DNA of 64,000 bases from Syngnathus acus (lineage: Eukaryota; Chordata; Actinopteri; Syngnathiformes; Syngnathidae), in contig NC_051106.1 in the NCBI RefSeq assembly GCF_901709675.1, forward strand, positions 5,838,001 through 5,902,000, in the 5' to 3' direction. How positions within the stretch are numbered: position 1 is the first letter of the stretch; every line of letters begins with the position of its first letter. The notes under the pieces are model-generated. The model was given only the letters and a program-made list of their open reading frames with translations. It had not been told where the DNA came from and ran no database searches. Position numbers and translations under genes: made by a program. Shown piece by piece: positions 1 to 26,292 of this stretch.

Positions 1-513
1 ATGAGTAAAAATAGATTCGAGTGGCTGCTATTGGATTTTTATAAGGCTGTATACTTAGTGGGAATGAAAGAAAACATTTAAGATGTGGTTGAAGTGTTCA
101 CTTTCAACATTACACGGAAATAAGACAATTAGGAATCACGCTATTTATACACAGAACTGAGCGGGTAACTAACCACAATTTGTCATCCTCGGAACTAGTC
201 AGTGAAAGCCTACAAACCATGGGGACCCCTTGAGCTGCAGTCCAATGTCATCACATACAGTCACAACTTGATTGTTTTAATTCCATTGTGGTGAAGCAGG
301 AACAGAGTCATAAAAACAGATGACGACAGTCACATTAGACTTATCAATAACAGCATGCCCTCAGCGTCGCATGTGTCTTAACTCTAAATTTACAACACGC
401 GCATTGCCTTCCACTGGGAAATTAGGATTCCGAGGAAAGAAGAAGGGGGTCTTGGTAGCAGCTGCGGTCTGGTGTTTCAATGAGCTCTAATGACAATCTG
501 CTGTCTTGTACAG

Positions 514-15352
<14,839 letters not shown>

Positions 15353-15596
15353 GAGTCAACATGCAGCAGGTTTTCCTGATGTAAAAAAAAAAATAGTAGA
15401 TTTTTGTAGATGAATTCTCTGCGCTGATTTTATTTCTCGCACATCAGGTTTTCTATTACTTACAATAATATTTTGTAATGTATTTTAATTAGGAGCTAGA
15501 TTCAGCAACAGATGGAATTTTGGTTGGAAATGTCATTGCTATAAATTACAATCATGATCAAATTTGTGTTGGACAAGATTTAATAGATATAACTTG

Positions 15597-15602
15597 AATA
15601 AA
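15597..15602 (+). terminator. Candidate ltk polyadenylation signal AATAAA
   Basis: A canonical AATAAA hexamer 245 bases past the ltk TGA, followed by an A-rich run and T-rich sequence. It is the first hexamer after the stop. Other hexamers occur further downstream, so its use is inferred. Confidence 0.5.
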
Positions 15603-18182
15603 AAAAAAAAAGAAAATATCTGAAAAATCTAATGCGCTAGAAAAAAAAGTGGAGTTTTTTTTTTTTTTTTTTAAATCCTCTGTGCCCGCCAGGTAGTGAA
15701 TGATTTGAGCTTGTGTAATGGTTCTGATGATTACAATGCTGGAATGAGACCCTTACATACTCCTCTGCACTGTGATTCAGAACTGGACTCATTTCTTTGG
15801 CTGCTTGGTATGCAGTGTGGATGGATCTGTATGCCTTTTTTTTTTTTTTTTATGCCAGAACAATTTTGCTGTGCAACGGAGGACTTTGATAGACTATTGT
15901 TTAAATGAAGGATGTTTGATGAAGGACAATGACTGGACATTGGAGAGGGGACAGACAAAGAGAAAAGAGAATAGAGCAAAAGTAACATAATATGACCAGA
16001 GCAACGTTATATTCGAGTTGACCTCATTGTGTGCTTCTTATTGTCTCCAAAATGCTGAAATAATCTCAACTTTTTTTTTTTTTATCTCCTGGAAGCTTTG
16101 GGACTTGCTTCTATGACCAGTGATTTGGACGGTGGAGCAATCAGTGGGCAGTATGAGAATACAAGATGCATTTTCATTTGTTGGATTTTTTTTTATCCAC
16201 AAAAACAGACAAATTCAGGTTTCATGGAAGAGTTTTCAGGATTTGTTCAGAAGGAATCATGTGAAAAACATTTTACTTCATAACGTTTGCAATAATGTGT
16301 ATTTTTTTTTATACAGAGATGGTTTTGAAAGGAGGCTAAGCGTGACCATTCAGACAAATATTTTGGCAATGTTGTCATGGCAACGACTTAACTTGCTGGT
16401 TTTTAGAGTTTAAATCAGGGATGGGCAAAATTTGGGCCAAATATGACCATCTCTCAACTCTTATCAAGTCAATCTTTTTTTTTTTTTAAATGCCTATCTA
16501 GCAAGAAATTCTAAATATTTGAAAAAAAATGCTGAAGTTCCACTTGAATGAAAGATGTTTGTACTCATTTATGTTGAATCAGTGTAGCATGTAGTTAAGT
16601 TGTTTAGCTTTAGCATATTGACTCAAAACAATATGGATGCTGACAGCTGTGAAATATTAGCTATTTTTATACTCGCTTCTATACACTGGACTAACATTTG
16701 TATATATTTTTTTACTTACGCTAACTATCGCCTTGTTATTTGTAGTCAATCACTGCCATTGGATATTACGACAAAAGAGTTGTAGTAGCCACCTTTACTC
16801 AGCAGGGGGAGGTGTTTAGCTGTGACACAACGAGCTGCTCCATTCGTGTGCGCTTTATCACACACATGCTGAGTGTTTATGAATATTCTTGTAGATTGTA
16901 GTCAATAATAATCTACACCTATAAATGTTTGTATTTTTGCAGTATGGGTTGTATAAGGGTTGTACTTTTTGTATGCTTTAAACGTACTATTGAAGGCATG
17001 TCCAGCTCGAGGGAGACGAAAAAAAACTCAACACAACCAGCAAGCAATAACACAATAGCAAATTTGGACGTCACAATCACGGAGTACCCGACAGGGGACA
17101 ACACAACAGGATTTGGTATTGTAAATATTAAAGAGGTTTAATATTTATGATGTGATTTCCATGCAGATCGGTGAGGAATCATCAGTCTGACACACAGGAT
17201 AAATTTTAATCTTAATTTAAAAATTAAAAAAAATAAAGAAGCAATCTGGCCTTTGCTGTCTTGTGATTCAGAAGGCCTGATTGTCCATATGCGCGTGTCG
17301 AAATCCACGTTGTCTAACACTTTTTATACATTTAATTTCAGATTGAGTGTGAACTCTATGCAATGTACAGGAACTGTCTTTCACACTTGCATCTAAGCAG
17401 ATTGTTCCCAAAAGTACTGAGCTCATTAGTGTGTATTTGTTGTGTGTAATTGTATATAATTACTCATCTGGACCCACCCCCAGAAGCAGAAAATAAATGC
17501 AAGGGAACCCATTAAGATGCCACAATAGTGTTTTACTGTGAAAAGATAACAATCAACAGAATTTCTTTCTGTGCTGTAGTTCCATATACATTTGTCTGTG
17601 CCATTTCAATATGCCAAAATGAATATATTCATTAATAGAATTATTTGTCAAATTTGTTGTGTTGAAGGAAATAAAATAAAAAACAATTTGACTAGATTAG
17701 TTTATATTTGAAAAAAAATGTCAGGTTCTTCCTCTGGGATTAGATCCGTTACCTTTTATTATATTTATTACTATAATAAATATTACCATCTTATTCCTGG
17801 GCGCTTTCATAGGGAGACAAATGTGGGAGGAGATTTCCGGTAAAATGCTCCCCAATGGGCTTCGCTTCACAGAGCGGTGTTTTTGAACGGTTTAAAGCGC
17901 TCATTAGTCTTCATTGCATTGAACAATGTCTTGCACGATTTTGGAGCTTGTTGCAGAAATTTAATCTGGGACATGCTCCTTTTCATTTCATGGACAAACT
18001 ACGACGCAACAATTTTTTGCATTAAACTTTTTTGCTTGCATTACAGCACCGCAGAAGACTCGTCGGGTGAGTGCCACAATAACATCCGGGTACTGTTTAA
18101 ATGTCTGGGAGACTTTGGTATTTGTCAACCTATCAAATTATTAGAAGCGTTGCTGCAATAATTTGGATTTTATGGACTAGCG

Positions 18183-18322
18183 CAGGGGTGTCAAACTCTT
18201 TTTTTTTTCGCGGGCCGCATTGTAGTCATAGCTTCTTTCGGAGGGCCATTATGACTGTCAACCCAAATAAAATGATGTGGCGGGCCGTTTCTGGCCCCCG
18301 GGCCTTGAGTTTGACGCCTGTG
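18183..18322. mobile_element. 140-bp hAT-type MITE with 8-bp target duplication
   Basis: The left end CAGGGGTGTCAAACTC and the inverted right end CACAGGCGTCAAACTC match at 13 of 16 positions. They are flanked by GACTAGCG (18175-18182) and GATTAGCG (18323-18330), an 8-bp target duplication with one mismatch, the length hAT elements make. The interior carries GGGCCGCATTGTAG and GGCGGGCC blocks typical of this very common fish repeat. It is non-autonomous and has no coding capacity. Confidence 0.8.
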
Positions 18323-19151
18323 GATTAGCGTGTTTGTCAGTAAATTATAGTGAGCGCCTGTGTGACGTTCAAATATTTGGAGCGGGCAATTGAATTAAAA
18401 TAAGTAGTGATGTTCACATGAACTTTGACGAATGACGTCGAGTGACGTAACGTTTGTTTACATTAAGTCTCCCGGTCACGTGGTTACCATGCATTCTGCT
18501 TGAAGCGAAATAATTTCCAGCCTCTTTTTACTAACTGCGGCTTTAAATTGTATATGTGATTGGTTCACTTTGCTAATGACTTCAAAGTATTTCTAGATCC
18601 ATCAAAAACGTGTTCAACCTATGAACAACAAGGCTCAACAGAACTTGCTGTGCATTCCAATCAAAGTTTTCAGTATATAATGGAACTCTAAAAATATTCA
18701 TTAAAAATTCTATAGCTGCAAAATGTAAGCATTTGGCTAAGACTGTACAGGTCTGTAAAAAGTGTTGAGGTCATGTGACTGACTGAGGTCTTGTTCATAA
18801 TGTCAAGTTACTATTACATTCAAAACATTAGAAGATGATCTCTTTCCATTTTCTAACTAATAGCAAATGTTTACATAATGTTATGAAGGCAGAACTGAAA
18901 CTGTCAGTTTGTTTACTCACTGACAACTTCTCTGTATCCTCCGTGGTAATTGACATCAACTGAATCTGAATTTTTCTTCTTAGCAAGCCCCTTTGGATAT
19001 GTACTTTCAACACGATGTTAGTTTTGTCCACACAGTGTGCACACCTGCTCACTTCCACATAAACCCCCCCCCCCACATATTCCACTTCCATTGCTCATTT
19101 TCAGCCAGTTGACCTTTCCTCTACTTGCATGTCCCACAGTCCAAGTCAGAC

Positions 19152-22100
19152 TCATTCACTGCTCACAGCCTCCAGGATGCCGATGAGGTTCTGCAGGCCC
19201 AAAAGGTATCCGTCCTCTCTGTTACCCTCTCGCCAGGGAACGTCATGCTTCAACACTTGGCCCTCCGGCAACTCGGTGGTCTTGCCAAAGTCAATAAGCC
19301 ACACCTGAGCGTTGCCCGTGTGGTCGTGGATAAAAAGCAGAGAACTGCCGATGACCTGAAGGAGGGAAAATGAAACCTCTCAGTATGACGCAGTGCAGCT
19401 CCACAGCGGAATAATAAACAGAGGGACACATCAAAACTAAACAACACAGTTAACCACATGTGAGTAAAGAGACCAAACCCTAAACAGTATAAAAAAAATC
19501 ATATGGATGAATGGAAAATATTAAATGCCTATAGAAAATGAATGTATTCATGTTATTATTAACAATAAATCACTTAACCAATTATTTAATTATGAATAGA
19601 GCAAAACTTTTTTTTCTGATGGTATGGTCTTTTTCAGTATCATCACCAGTATCACCTCATGTTGCTTGAAGAATTCCGATCTTTTCAAAGCCTGTTGGAT
19701 CTCCATCAGTCTGCTCAGGTATGACTTCTGTGTTGCGAAAACAAATCAAGACATGCACATAAATATACATGACATTCATTTAACTTGAGCAAAACTGTGT
19801 TTAGTGACAACACCATAGAAGTATCAGTGACAGCAAAGACCCAAAATGTGATGATAACCCTAGAACAAGGAAACACATCGAAAAGCAGCTGGCTGCCACA
19901 TACTATAACGTTGACGTTGCCGCCGACAAAGTCCTTGAACGCTTCGATGACATCTTGCTCCAACCTGGTTTTCTTGAAATCGGTCCGACATGTGCCGTCA
20001 CTTTTCTGAACACAAGGAAAAGACATAATAAGGTCAAGATGAACACAATGGAAACAGCAGTGTAAGAAAAAGCTAGCTAGATCTTTATCAACATGATATA
20101 ATTCAAAAAAAATTTCCCCCCAGAGCCTCTATTTATTTATTTTTATTTTGTACTTGTAGGCTATATTTCACTGTCTGCTTTGTTACTTTTACTTAAGTAC
20201 AAATAAGTATTTTTTTTTTTTAGACGTAGTACTTTTGTCACTGCTTAACTCAAGGTTATTAAAAGGGACTGTATTGCCACCCTCCATGCATACCTTGATG
20301 CCGTCTATCCTGAAGCCCATAATGTTGCTGGAGCTCAGGCTTTCCCTCCACTGCATGTAGCGAGGTTTGGTGACGCCACATTGAGAATGTTCCTGTGCGG
20401 TCGGGCCTTGGCAGTCCACCTCAACCATCTTCTTATACAGGTCCGCCCTCAACTTGGGCCGCTCCCGTGCTCGAACCAGTTCTTCCTCCAAGTATGTTCT
20501 ACAAGCATGAGAAGTTTATTTACACGCCGTCGGCATATAAGGCGACAGTCCAAAATGGCAGAGGCTATTTACATTGGAGGCGTGTTATTGACAAAACTCA
20601 TAATGCCTTGTTCCATCCGAGATATTGTAGCTGTAAACAAGCACATGTGACTTTTCAGTTTCAATTTTTGAGCTGCACTTCCTCTGTTCTGCAAAGGGGA
20701 ACGGAGAGGAAACTCTAGCATGCAGCGTTCAACGGTGTTTATGCAAGCGAGCGGTTTTGAAAGCGTGCGGTTAACAAACAAAGGGGGGAGTCTCCAGGGA
20801 CACCCCGATTGTGTGAACGTGATGCAAATGTGCCAATGTGTTGACGGGTACTTTAATTATGAAAAATTGTCGAACAAAAGGGAAGTACAGGGGTATATTT
20901 AGTGTGTAGATGCACATAACGCTGTGGGCAGGAAGTCAAGCTTAAATGTGTTCCCCTTTAGAGCACTTTACTTTAAGCAGTAAATACTATCACGGCTCTC
21001 CATGTCAAATCCTGCTTACCTCACTCCCATCTTGCAGTCCATGACATTTGGAAGGTCAAAGGTTGCCAGCAGGTCAGCCATGTGGATGAAAGACTCTCCG
21101 TCTTTTTCCACCACGCCGTGGTAAGCGGGTACGAACGCTAGCAGCGTGTCACTTTTCAACCTCTCAAAGCAGCGCACCTCATTTTCAGAATACTTCTTCA
21201 GAATGCTGCCTTCATCCGCCGCTTTGAAGTTCCCTGAGATAACATGTGTGGTCTTCACTGAGACTGGTTTTTATGATTATGAAAGACCCCGATTTGGGTC
21301 AGGTGGGCTTACCTTACCTTTATGACCGGCCAACTGCACCCAGTTCAGCTTTCTTCTATGGGCAGCGCTAAAGGGCCACTGGACGATGGTCTTCAACTTC
21401 CACCATGGCTTGCTCTGTTCAACAGATGCATTATAATTACGAAAATATTAAATACGACCGGTTCCTTTTTTTGTCAGAAAATAACAAACAATAATTGAAG
21501 AAGTACAAAAAACATTTGGATAGTCCTTCTCTCTCTGTACACTTTGTAGAAGTTCACCAGTTCGACATACATATGAACTGCATGTTCACTTAAAATGGCC
21601 GCCATAGCTTAAAAGCATAAGAAGAATGATGTATGGTGAAGCGAACCCTGTCGGCCATAAAAAAAGAACAACATATAAATTATGTACAAGATGCTAAGTG
21701 TTGTGAAACTGAAGAAGTAACTTATAGTTAAGTAATGTACTTTGTGTCAATAATGTATGGTAATGAAAACCAGAGAGCTATCTACGAGTTTAAAAAAAGA
21801 GCCAATTGTGAAGCTGACAGAAGATAACTAAAAAAAAAAAACAACAGAAAATATTGTTCAGATACAATTTGACCAATAAGTTTAATAATAAGTTTTGTAT
21901 CAAATGCAGAAAATGAATAAATGGGTGTCCCAATACTTTTGGACCAGAGGGTATATGCTTAAGTACGCAGTTATCTTTATAACGGCAGAATCATAGATTG
22001 TCGAAGGTTTTCGGGAAATAATTATTGTCTTGTCTCACGGGACTGTTTGTAAAAAAATAAAAATTTTAAAAAGGACAGCAGTACGTGGTTTCTGCTTTTC

Positions 22101-25100
22101 TTGTCCAGCATGTGTATTTGACATGCTTGTTTGAAGGGCTCCTCTTTTTCACTGCTGCTTTCTCTTCCCTCTATTTCTCGTAACACACATGCAAATATAC
22201 AAACACGCACAAACAAAGTGACAGCTTGCATATTTCACAGAGACATACAGCGGCGCTTCACACATTGAGGGAACTACCAGTTTTATTTCTCAGCCATAAA
22301 AGCGGTTAGAACCCAAATGTTCTATACATTGAAACGGTGACATTATCGCACTTCTTTAAAAACAGGATCAACACGCTGTGGCAGATAAGGTCAATCCCGG
22401 CTGACGTCATGTTATTCTACGTCAAGTGATGGAAAGAGGAAATGAAACACACACACAAATAACTCTTCTAGATGTAAAATGTTTCAATCATTCTGCCTTT
22501 TCTAGATCAATATTGATGTAATTTTGTTTATATAATGACAGCGATCATGACTTTATAGTTCCTGGTGTGTCATATTTTTTAAACCCAGTTCGCATTCATT
22601 TAAAACTCTGCCTTTGTATGATTGTAATGTTTGGCATGTTTTTTCCACCAGCAGTGCAGCTTTCTCTGGCGGGGGAGGGGGGGGGACTCCTGGCGTGTGG
22701 AACACCAAGGTTGGCAAAGCAAAGCTAATCTAAACGGTTGCCCATGGCAATACTGCGAGTACAGACTGCAGAGGCACACTCTCAAGGAAGAAAAAAAAAA
22801 AAAAAGAACAGGCAGGTGCTAGACGGGCAGACGTTGTGACTAATACCTGCCATATCAAAGTGTGCTGACACCTTTTGAGGGGGTTATAAAAATTCATTAG
22901 CATGGAAGCGGTAGAAATGACGAGTCTCTTTTGAGCGCTTAACTTGTGAAAGACTGCGGCTTAATAGTGATGTGGAAGCGAGTGATGTCGTGGTGCCTTG
23001 TTGGATGTCAAATTTGCAAAAAAAAAAGACCAGTGAATGCTGTCCATCACTCAATTCTTCAGTATTTACCGATACCAAGTACGGATACCACTTATACAGT
23101 TGAAAAAATAAATTTAAATTGTCCGAGTTAATTGCATTTTTCTATTCTAATTGCTCATTTCTAGTTCGGGATCGTAAAACGGTCACGAGAATTATGCTGG
23201 TATCGGATACTTGGTATCGGTACTCGCTTATCCCAAATGATGGATACGCACTCTTAACAGGTCATTTGTATTGAGTATGTTTAAAAGAAAATGACAAGCG
23301 TGCACCTTTTATGGAGAAGCGAGGAGAATAAGTGGAAGAATAGTTTAGCCGTGACAGGGTTGACATAAACAAGACGAAACACTGCAGAGCACACTTTTGC
23401 CTTGCAATAATTGGAAATTCCTTATGGCTGATATCTAGCAGATTGTGCTCTATGAACAAAATGTCCTTCAACCAAGAAGATTAACATATGCATACAACCA
23501 CCTTTGGCTTCTGTTTAACTTGCGGCCACTCCCTTAGCACCTGCATTATGTGTGCCTAAGGAGGGACGCAGACGAAAAACTTTCAAAGTGACTGCTTCAC
23601 ACTAAACTTTCATTTGTATTTTAAATTGTATTCATGCCACACAAAAGCTATTCAAATCCCAAACTAGTCAATTATGTTAATTTACAAAATATCTTCTTCT
23701 ACATCTGAACTTTTCTTTCTGTTTTTTCATGTATGCTTTCTCTAAGGTCATTGAATATTTTTAGAACTGATTATACAAAAAAAATTAACACTAAATTATT
23801 GGTATTATTTAGTTTATTTACATTTTTTTGCCACTAAATAATACCAAATAAACAAAAACATGACACTTTAATGCAAATCAAATTGCATCAGATTATTCGA
23901 TCAATGGATGCAATAATGGATAGAATAATCGATTATAAAAACATTCGATATTGACATCCCTAGTATGTTGACTCTGGGTCAAGTGAGAAGTTCAGGGTTC
24001 TGTTCGTATTATAATGAAGTGGTTTACCTGTTGAAAGCCGGCCTGAGGTCAACAAAAGTCGTTTCAGTTTATGCTCACCGTCAGCCTCGTTAAGGTGATG
24101 ACAGTCTTCGATAAGCCAAAGTAGAAAGAACCTAATTTCATCGGCCTTAATGACATTGCCACATGATTATCTTTTTTAATGGGAAACAGTCACACTGGCT
24201 TTTGCCCAGTGTGTTATTATCATGATTTCCAAAAAGGCAAAACATACGTGAGCAGATAGAGGTGGAAAAGCTCCAAAATGTAGAAGTGGCTTATTTCCCA
24301 CATGATGGCTCTGCTGAAGTACTCACATTGACATTTTATGGCACTTGAAAATCAAGCAGGCAAACAGACTTTTATCGCTGTGTAATTGGCCCCGTGTTTA
24401 TTATCTGAATGAGATCCTTTGGGCGGATGTTGTTTGCTTACTGTTGTTTATGTGCCACAATTATTCTGGCTTTAGCCACTTCAATTAAGTCCTCTGTAGT
24501 GTGGGGTCATCATAGCAATGGCAGCACTGTAGGTCAAGGACCTCATTTAATTCATTTGCACTTTTGTTTTAACGATCATCGATTCTTGTCAACAATATAA
24601 ACTACCTGTCATTTTTATTTTTAATCTTTAAAATTATTTTTTGTGCAAGTTGAAATTTAACCAAGTGACATTTTTTTAAGATAATTATAGTACATGCATT
24701 ATTCCTATATTGCTAATAATACTATTCACGGGGGACCATGAATACTGAATTTCCTCAACTAATTTAAACTTGATCTGGTAAAAAACACAAAATGCAAAAA
24801 TAAAAAAAACTACTAATACAATCATTAGCTCATACAATCAATATATAGTATAAGATGAGTGTTATTACCATGCACTTTAGAAAAAATACAGTGCTGCTCG
24901 GCTTCTGGCGTATTTAAAAAAATACAAAACTCTCCTGTACAATTGCAACTTCCAAATGCAATAGGCATTTAAGTCATTATAAAATACCAATATACAGTAC
25001 ATAATTCCTACTGTTGATTTGGTGGACTCACCTCTCCAGTGTCAACCAGGGGCTCCAAAGTGATGATGCCTTTACTTTTATTCTCGTTGTCGCTAAGCAG

Positions 25101-25277
25101 GTCATCCTCCGATTCCACTGCAGAGGAGCCGGTGGAGGAGACGGAGGAGGTGGAAAGCTTCCTACACAGCTTGCCGTCCACCGCTTCGCCTTCCTCCCAG
25201 TCCTCCTGCTTCATCTCCCGCGAGAAGCCGCCCCCATCCGGGGTGATGGTCACCTGCGGTACTCGGGATGCGTCCAT
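19152..25277 (-). CDS. itpka: Inositol-trisphosphate 3-kinase A, 7 exons, 379 aa
   Basis: Exons 5' to 3': 25277-25032, 21414-21318, 21233-21020, 20498-20294, 20005-19904, 19727-19656, 19355-19152. All phases fit. The enzyme phosphorylates Ins(1,4,5)P3 to Ins(1,3,4,5)P4 under Ca2+/calmodulin control, ending the calcium-release signal. Visible motifs: a serine-rich N-terminal block [12 protein letters not shown] with EDDLLSD, diagnostic of ITPKA; a basic/tryptophan calmodulin-binding segment [11 protein letters not shown]; the kinase signature PNVMDCKMG (PxxxDxKxG); [17 protein letters not shown]; the metal/ATP motif LIDFGKT; and the terminal [10 protein letters not shown]. The ATG at 25277 is the first in frame; an in-frame TGA sits about 30 bases upstream. 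The human protein is 461 aa. The missing length is the N-terminal F-actin-binding segment, which I cannot find upstream. Convergent with ltk and divergent from ivd, as expected from 15q15 synteny for ltk-itpka. Confidence 0.93.
21917..21957. repeat. Tc1/mariner-like MITE fragment
   Basis: The string GGTGTCCCAATACTTTTGGA followed by CCAGAGGGTATATG is close to the terminal consensus of very common fish Tc1-like and mariner-like short elements. Only one end is seen, so the boundaries are approximate and the family is inferred. Confidence 0.35.
23068..23221. mobile_element. Short element with ~23-bp terminal inverted repeats
   Basis: The left arm ACCGATACCAAGTACGGATA (from 23068) is the inverse of the right arm ending TACTTGGTATCGGT (to 23221); each repeats a GATACC word twice. 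The 154-bp layout with about 107 unrelated bases between the arms fits a MITE, a repeat seen widely in fish. I could not identify a target-site duplication with confidence, so the superfamily is unassigned. Confidence 0.5.
23895..23962. repeat. hAT-like repeat end relic
   Basis: AATCGATTATAAAAACATTCG running into GACATCCCTAG resembles the common vertebrate hAT end TAGGGATGTCA...AATCGAT read in reverse. No partner end is found nearby, so it is probably a solo fragment. Confidence 0.35.
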
Positions 25278-26292
25278 CACTCTTCCGAATGCGCTCGCCG
25301 GCTCGATTCACTCGACTCACTGTGCGAGTTCATCCCAACTCTGCGGGAATCACTTGTGCAAACAAAAAAAAGAGTCAGCCCCAGGTCGTAGGAGTTCCTA
25401 CGTTCTTTTGGGCGACATTGAATGCGTCGTGACGGAGCACGACAAAAAGAGCTTCGAGGATCGCGCTGCTTCAAGCTTGTGTGGAGGCTGTCATAGCAGA
25501 AGCTGGTTGAATTTCAAACGATCCACACGACTTCCTCGTTTCTTCTGTCCAAGCATCGTCGCCCCTGAGCTGTAGCTGGTGCGCGACGCGCGTTCATGTG
25601 GCTCACGCCTGCGCACTCTGTCAAAAACTACAGGACGGGTGAGAAAAGTTTTGTTGTAATAATTTTGTACTCTAATAAATTAATGCAAACAACTCTAACT
25701 AAATAACAAATTCGAGATGATACAGTACATACATGTAAAATATGTAAAATTGTTAATTTTGAACAAATTATTTAGTTTCGTGTTATTACAGTTTAATAGA
25801 ATACGTATGCAATACATGACATTATTAATTGGTCAAAATATTGTTTGGGTAATTACAGTACATTAATAGTTTTTTTATTGTGATAAATAAATTTTATTTT
25901 ATTCAACCACTTTTTTTAGGCAGACGCAGAAAAAACAAATGCAAGAAATTGCAGGACTCTTGATAACTGCTCGGGTGGCTGGATTAAACAATGGCTACAT
26001 ATTATGTAGCGAGATATATAATTTATTCATACACAAGGATAATCCACTCTATCAACAAATAATCATATAATTAATATTATTAGTAAGAATTAAAATGTAA
26101 AACTACAATTTCACCTTTTGCCCACTCCATCCTATAGGTGGCGATGATGCACGTGCTCACTGTTAGCCTTGCATAGTAGAAGAAAAGCCGCGTTGTAAAA
26201 GTGAGACCTCCAGTGTCCTGTACGAGAACACTTCAAGTTCTCTCTCCGGCACGCTCTCTTCTCACTCCATTCACACGTTTGAGAAGAACACC
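25278..26292. promoter_or_regulatory. Divergent itpka / ivd promoter interval
   Basis: The itpka ATG (minus) and the ivd ATG (plus) are 1015 bases apart and transcribed away from each other. The itpka side (25278-25640) is GC-rich with a CGCGACGCGCG patch and TGCGCACTCTG, NRF1-like words. The middle (25650-26120) is AT-rich and featureless. The ivd side has GCACGTGCTC, an E-box, at 26150 and a CT-rich leader before ACCATG. Start sites are not visible. Confidence 0.5.

Larger units (their letters stand above)
15353..19151. other. ltk 3' UTR and convergent ltk-itpka intergenic region
   Basis: Downstream of the ltk stop the sequence is AT-rich with several T and A homopolymers. The first AATAAA (15597-15602) is the likely ltk poly(A) signal. 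No coding exon is recognised between there and the itpka stop at 19152. The only clear element is the MITE at 18183-18322. CRE-like TGACGTC and TGACGTAA words occur near 18430-18450, with no gene start visible beside them. Confidence 0.5.
21415..25031 (-). other. Large first intron of itpka
   Basis: A 3.6 kb AT-rich intron with no recognisable coding exon. It holds a Tc1-like repeat fragment near 21917-21957, a short inverted-repeat element at 23068-23221 and a hAT-end relic near 23895-23962. A G/C-rich patch lies at 22670-22700. First introns often carry regulatory elements, but I see no specific one I can support. Confidence 0.5.

Noticed and set aside
1-513. Possible earlier ltk exon at the window start
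   Set aside because: No splice-bounded frame resembling MAM, LDLa or a signal peptide was found; treated as intron.
16415-16445. CAGGGATGGGCAAA, like a hAT terminus
   Set aside because: Only one end is present, with no partner or target duplication nearby; too weak to annotate.
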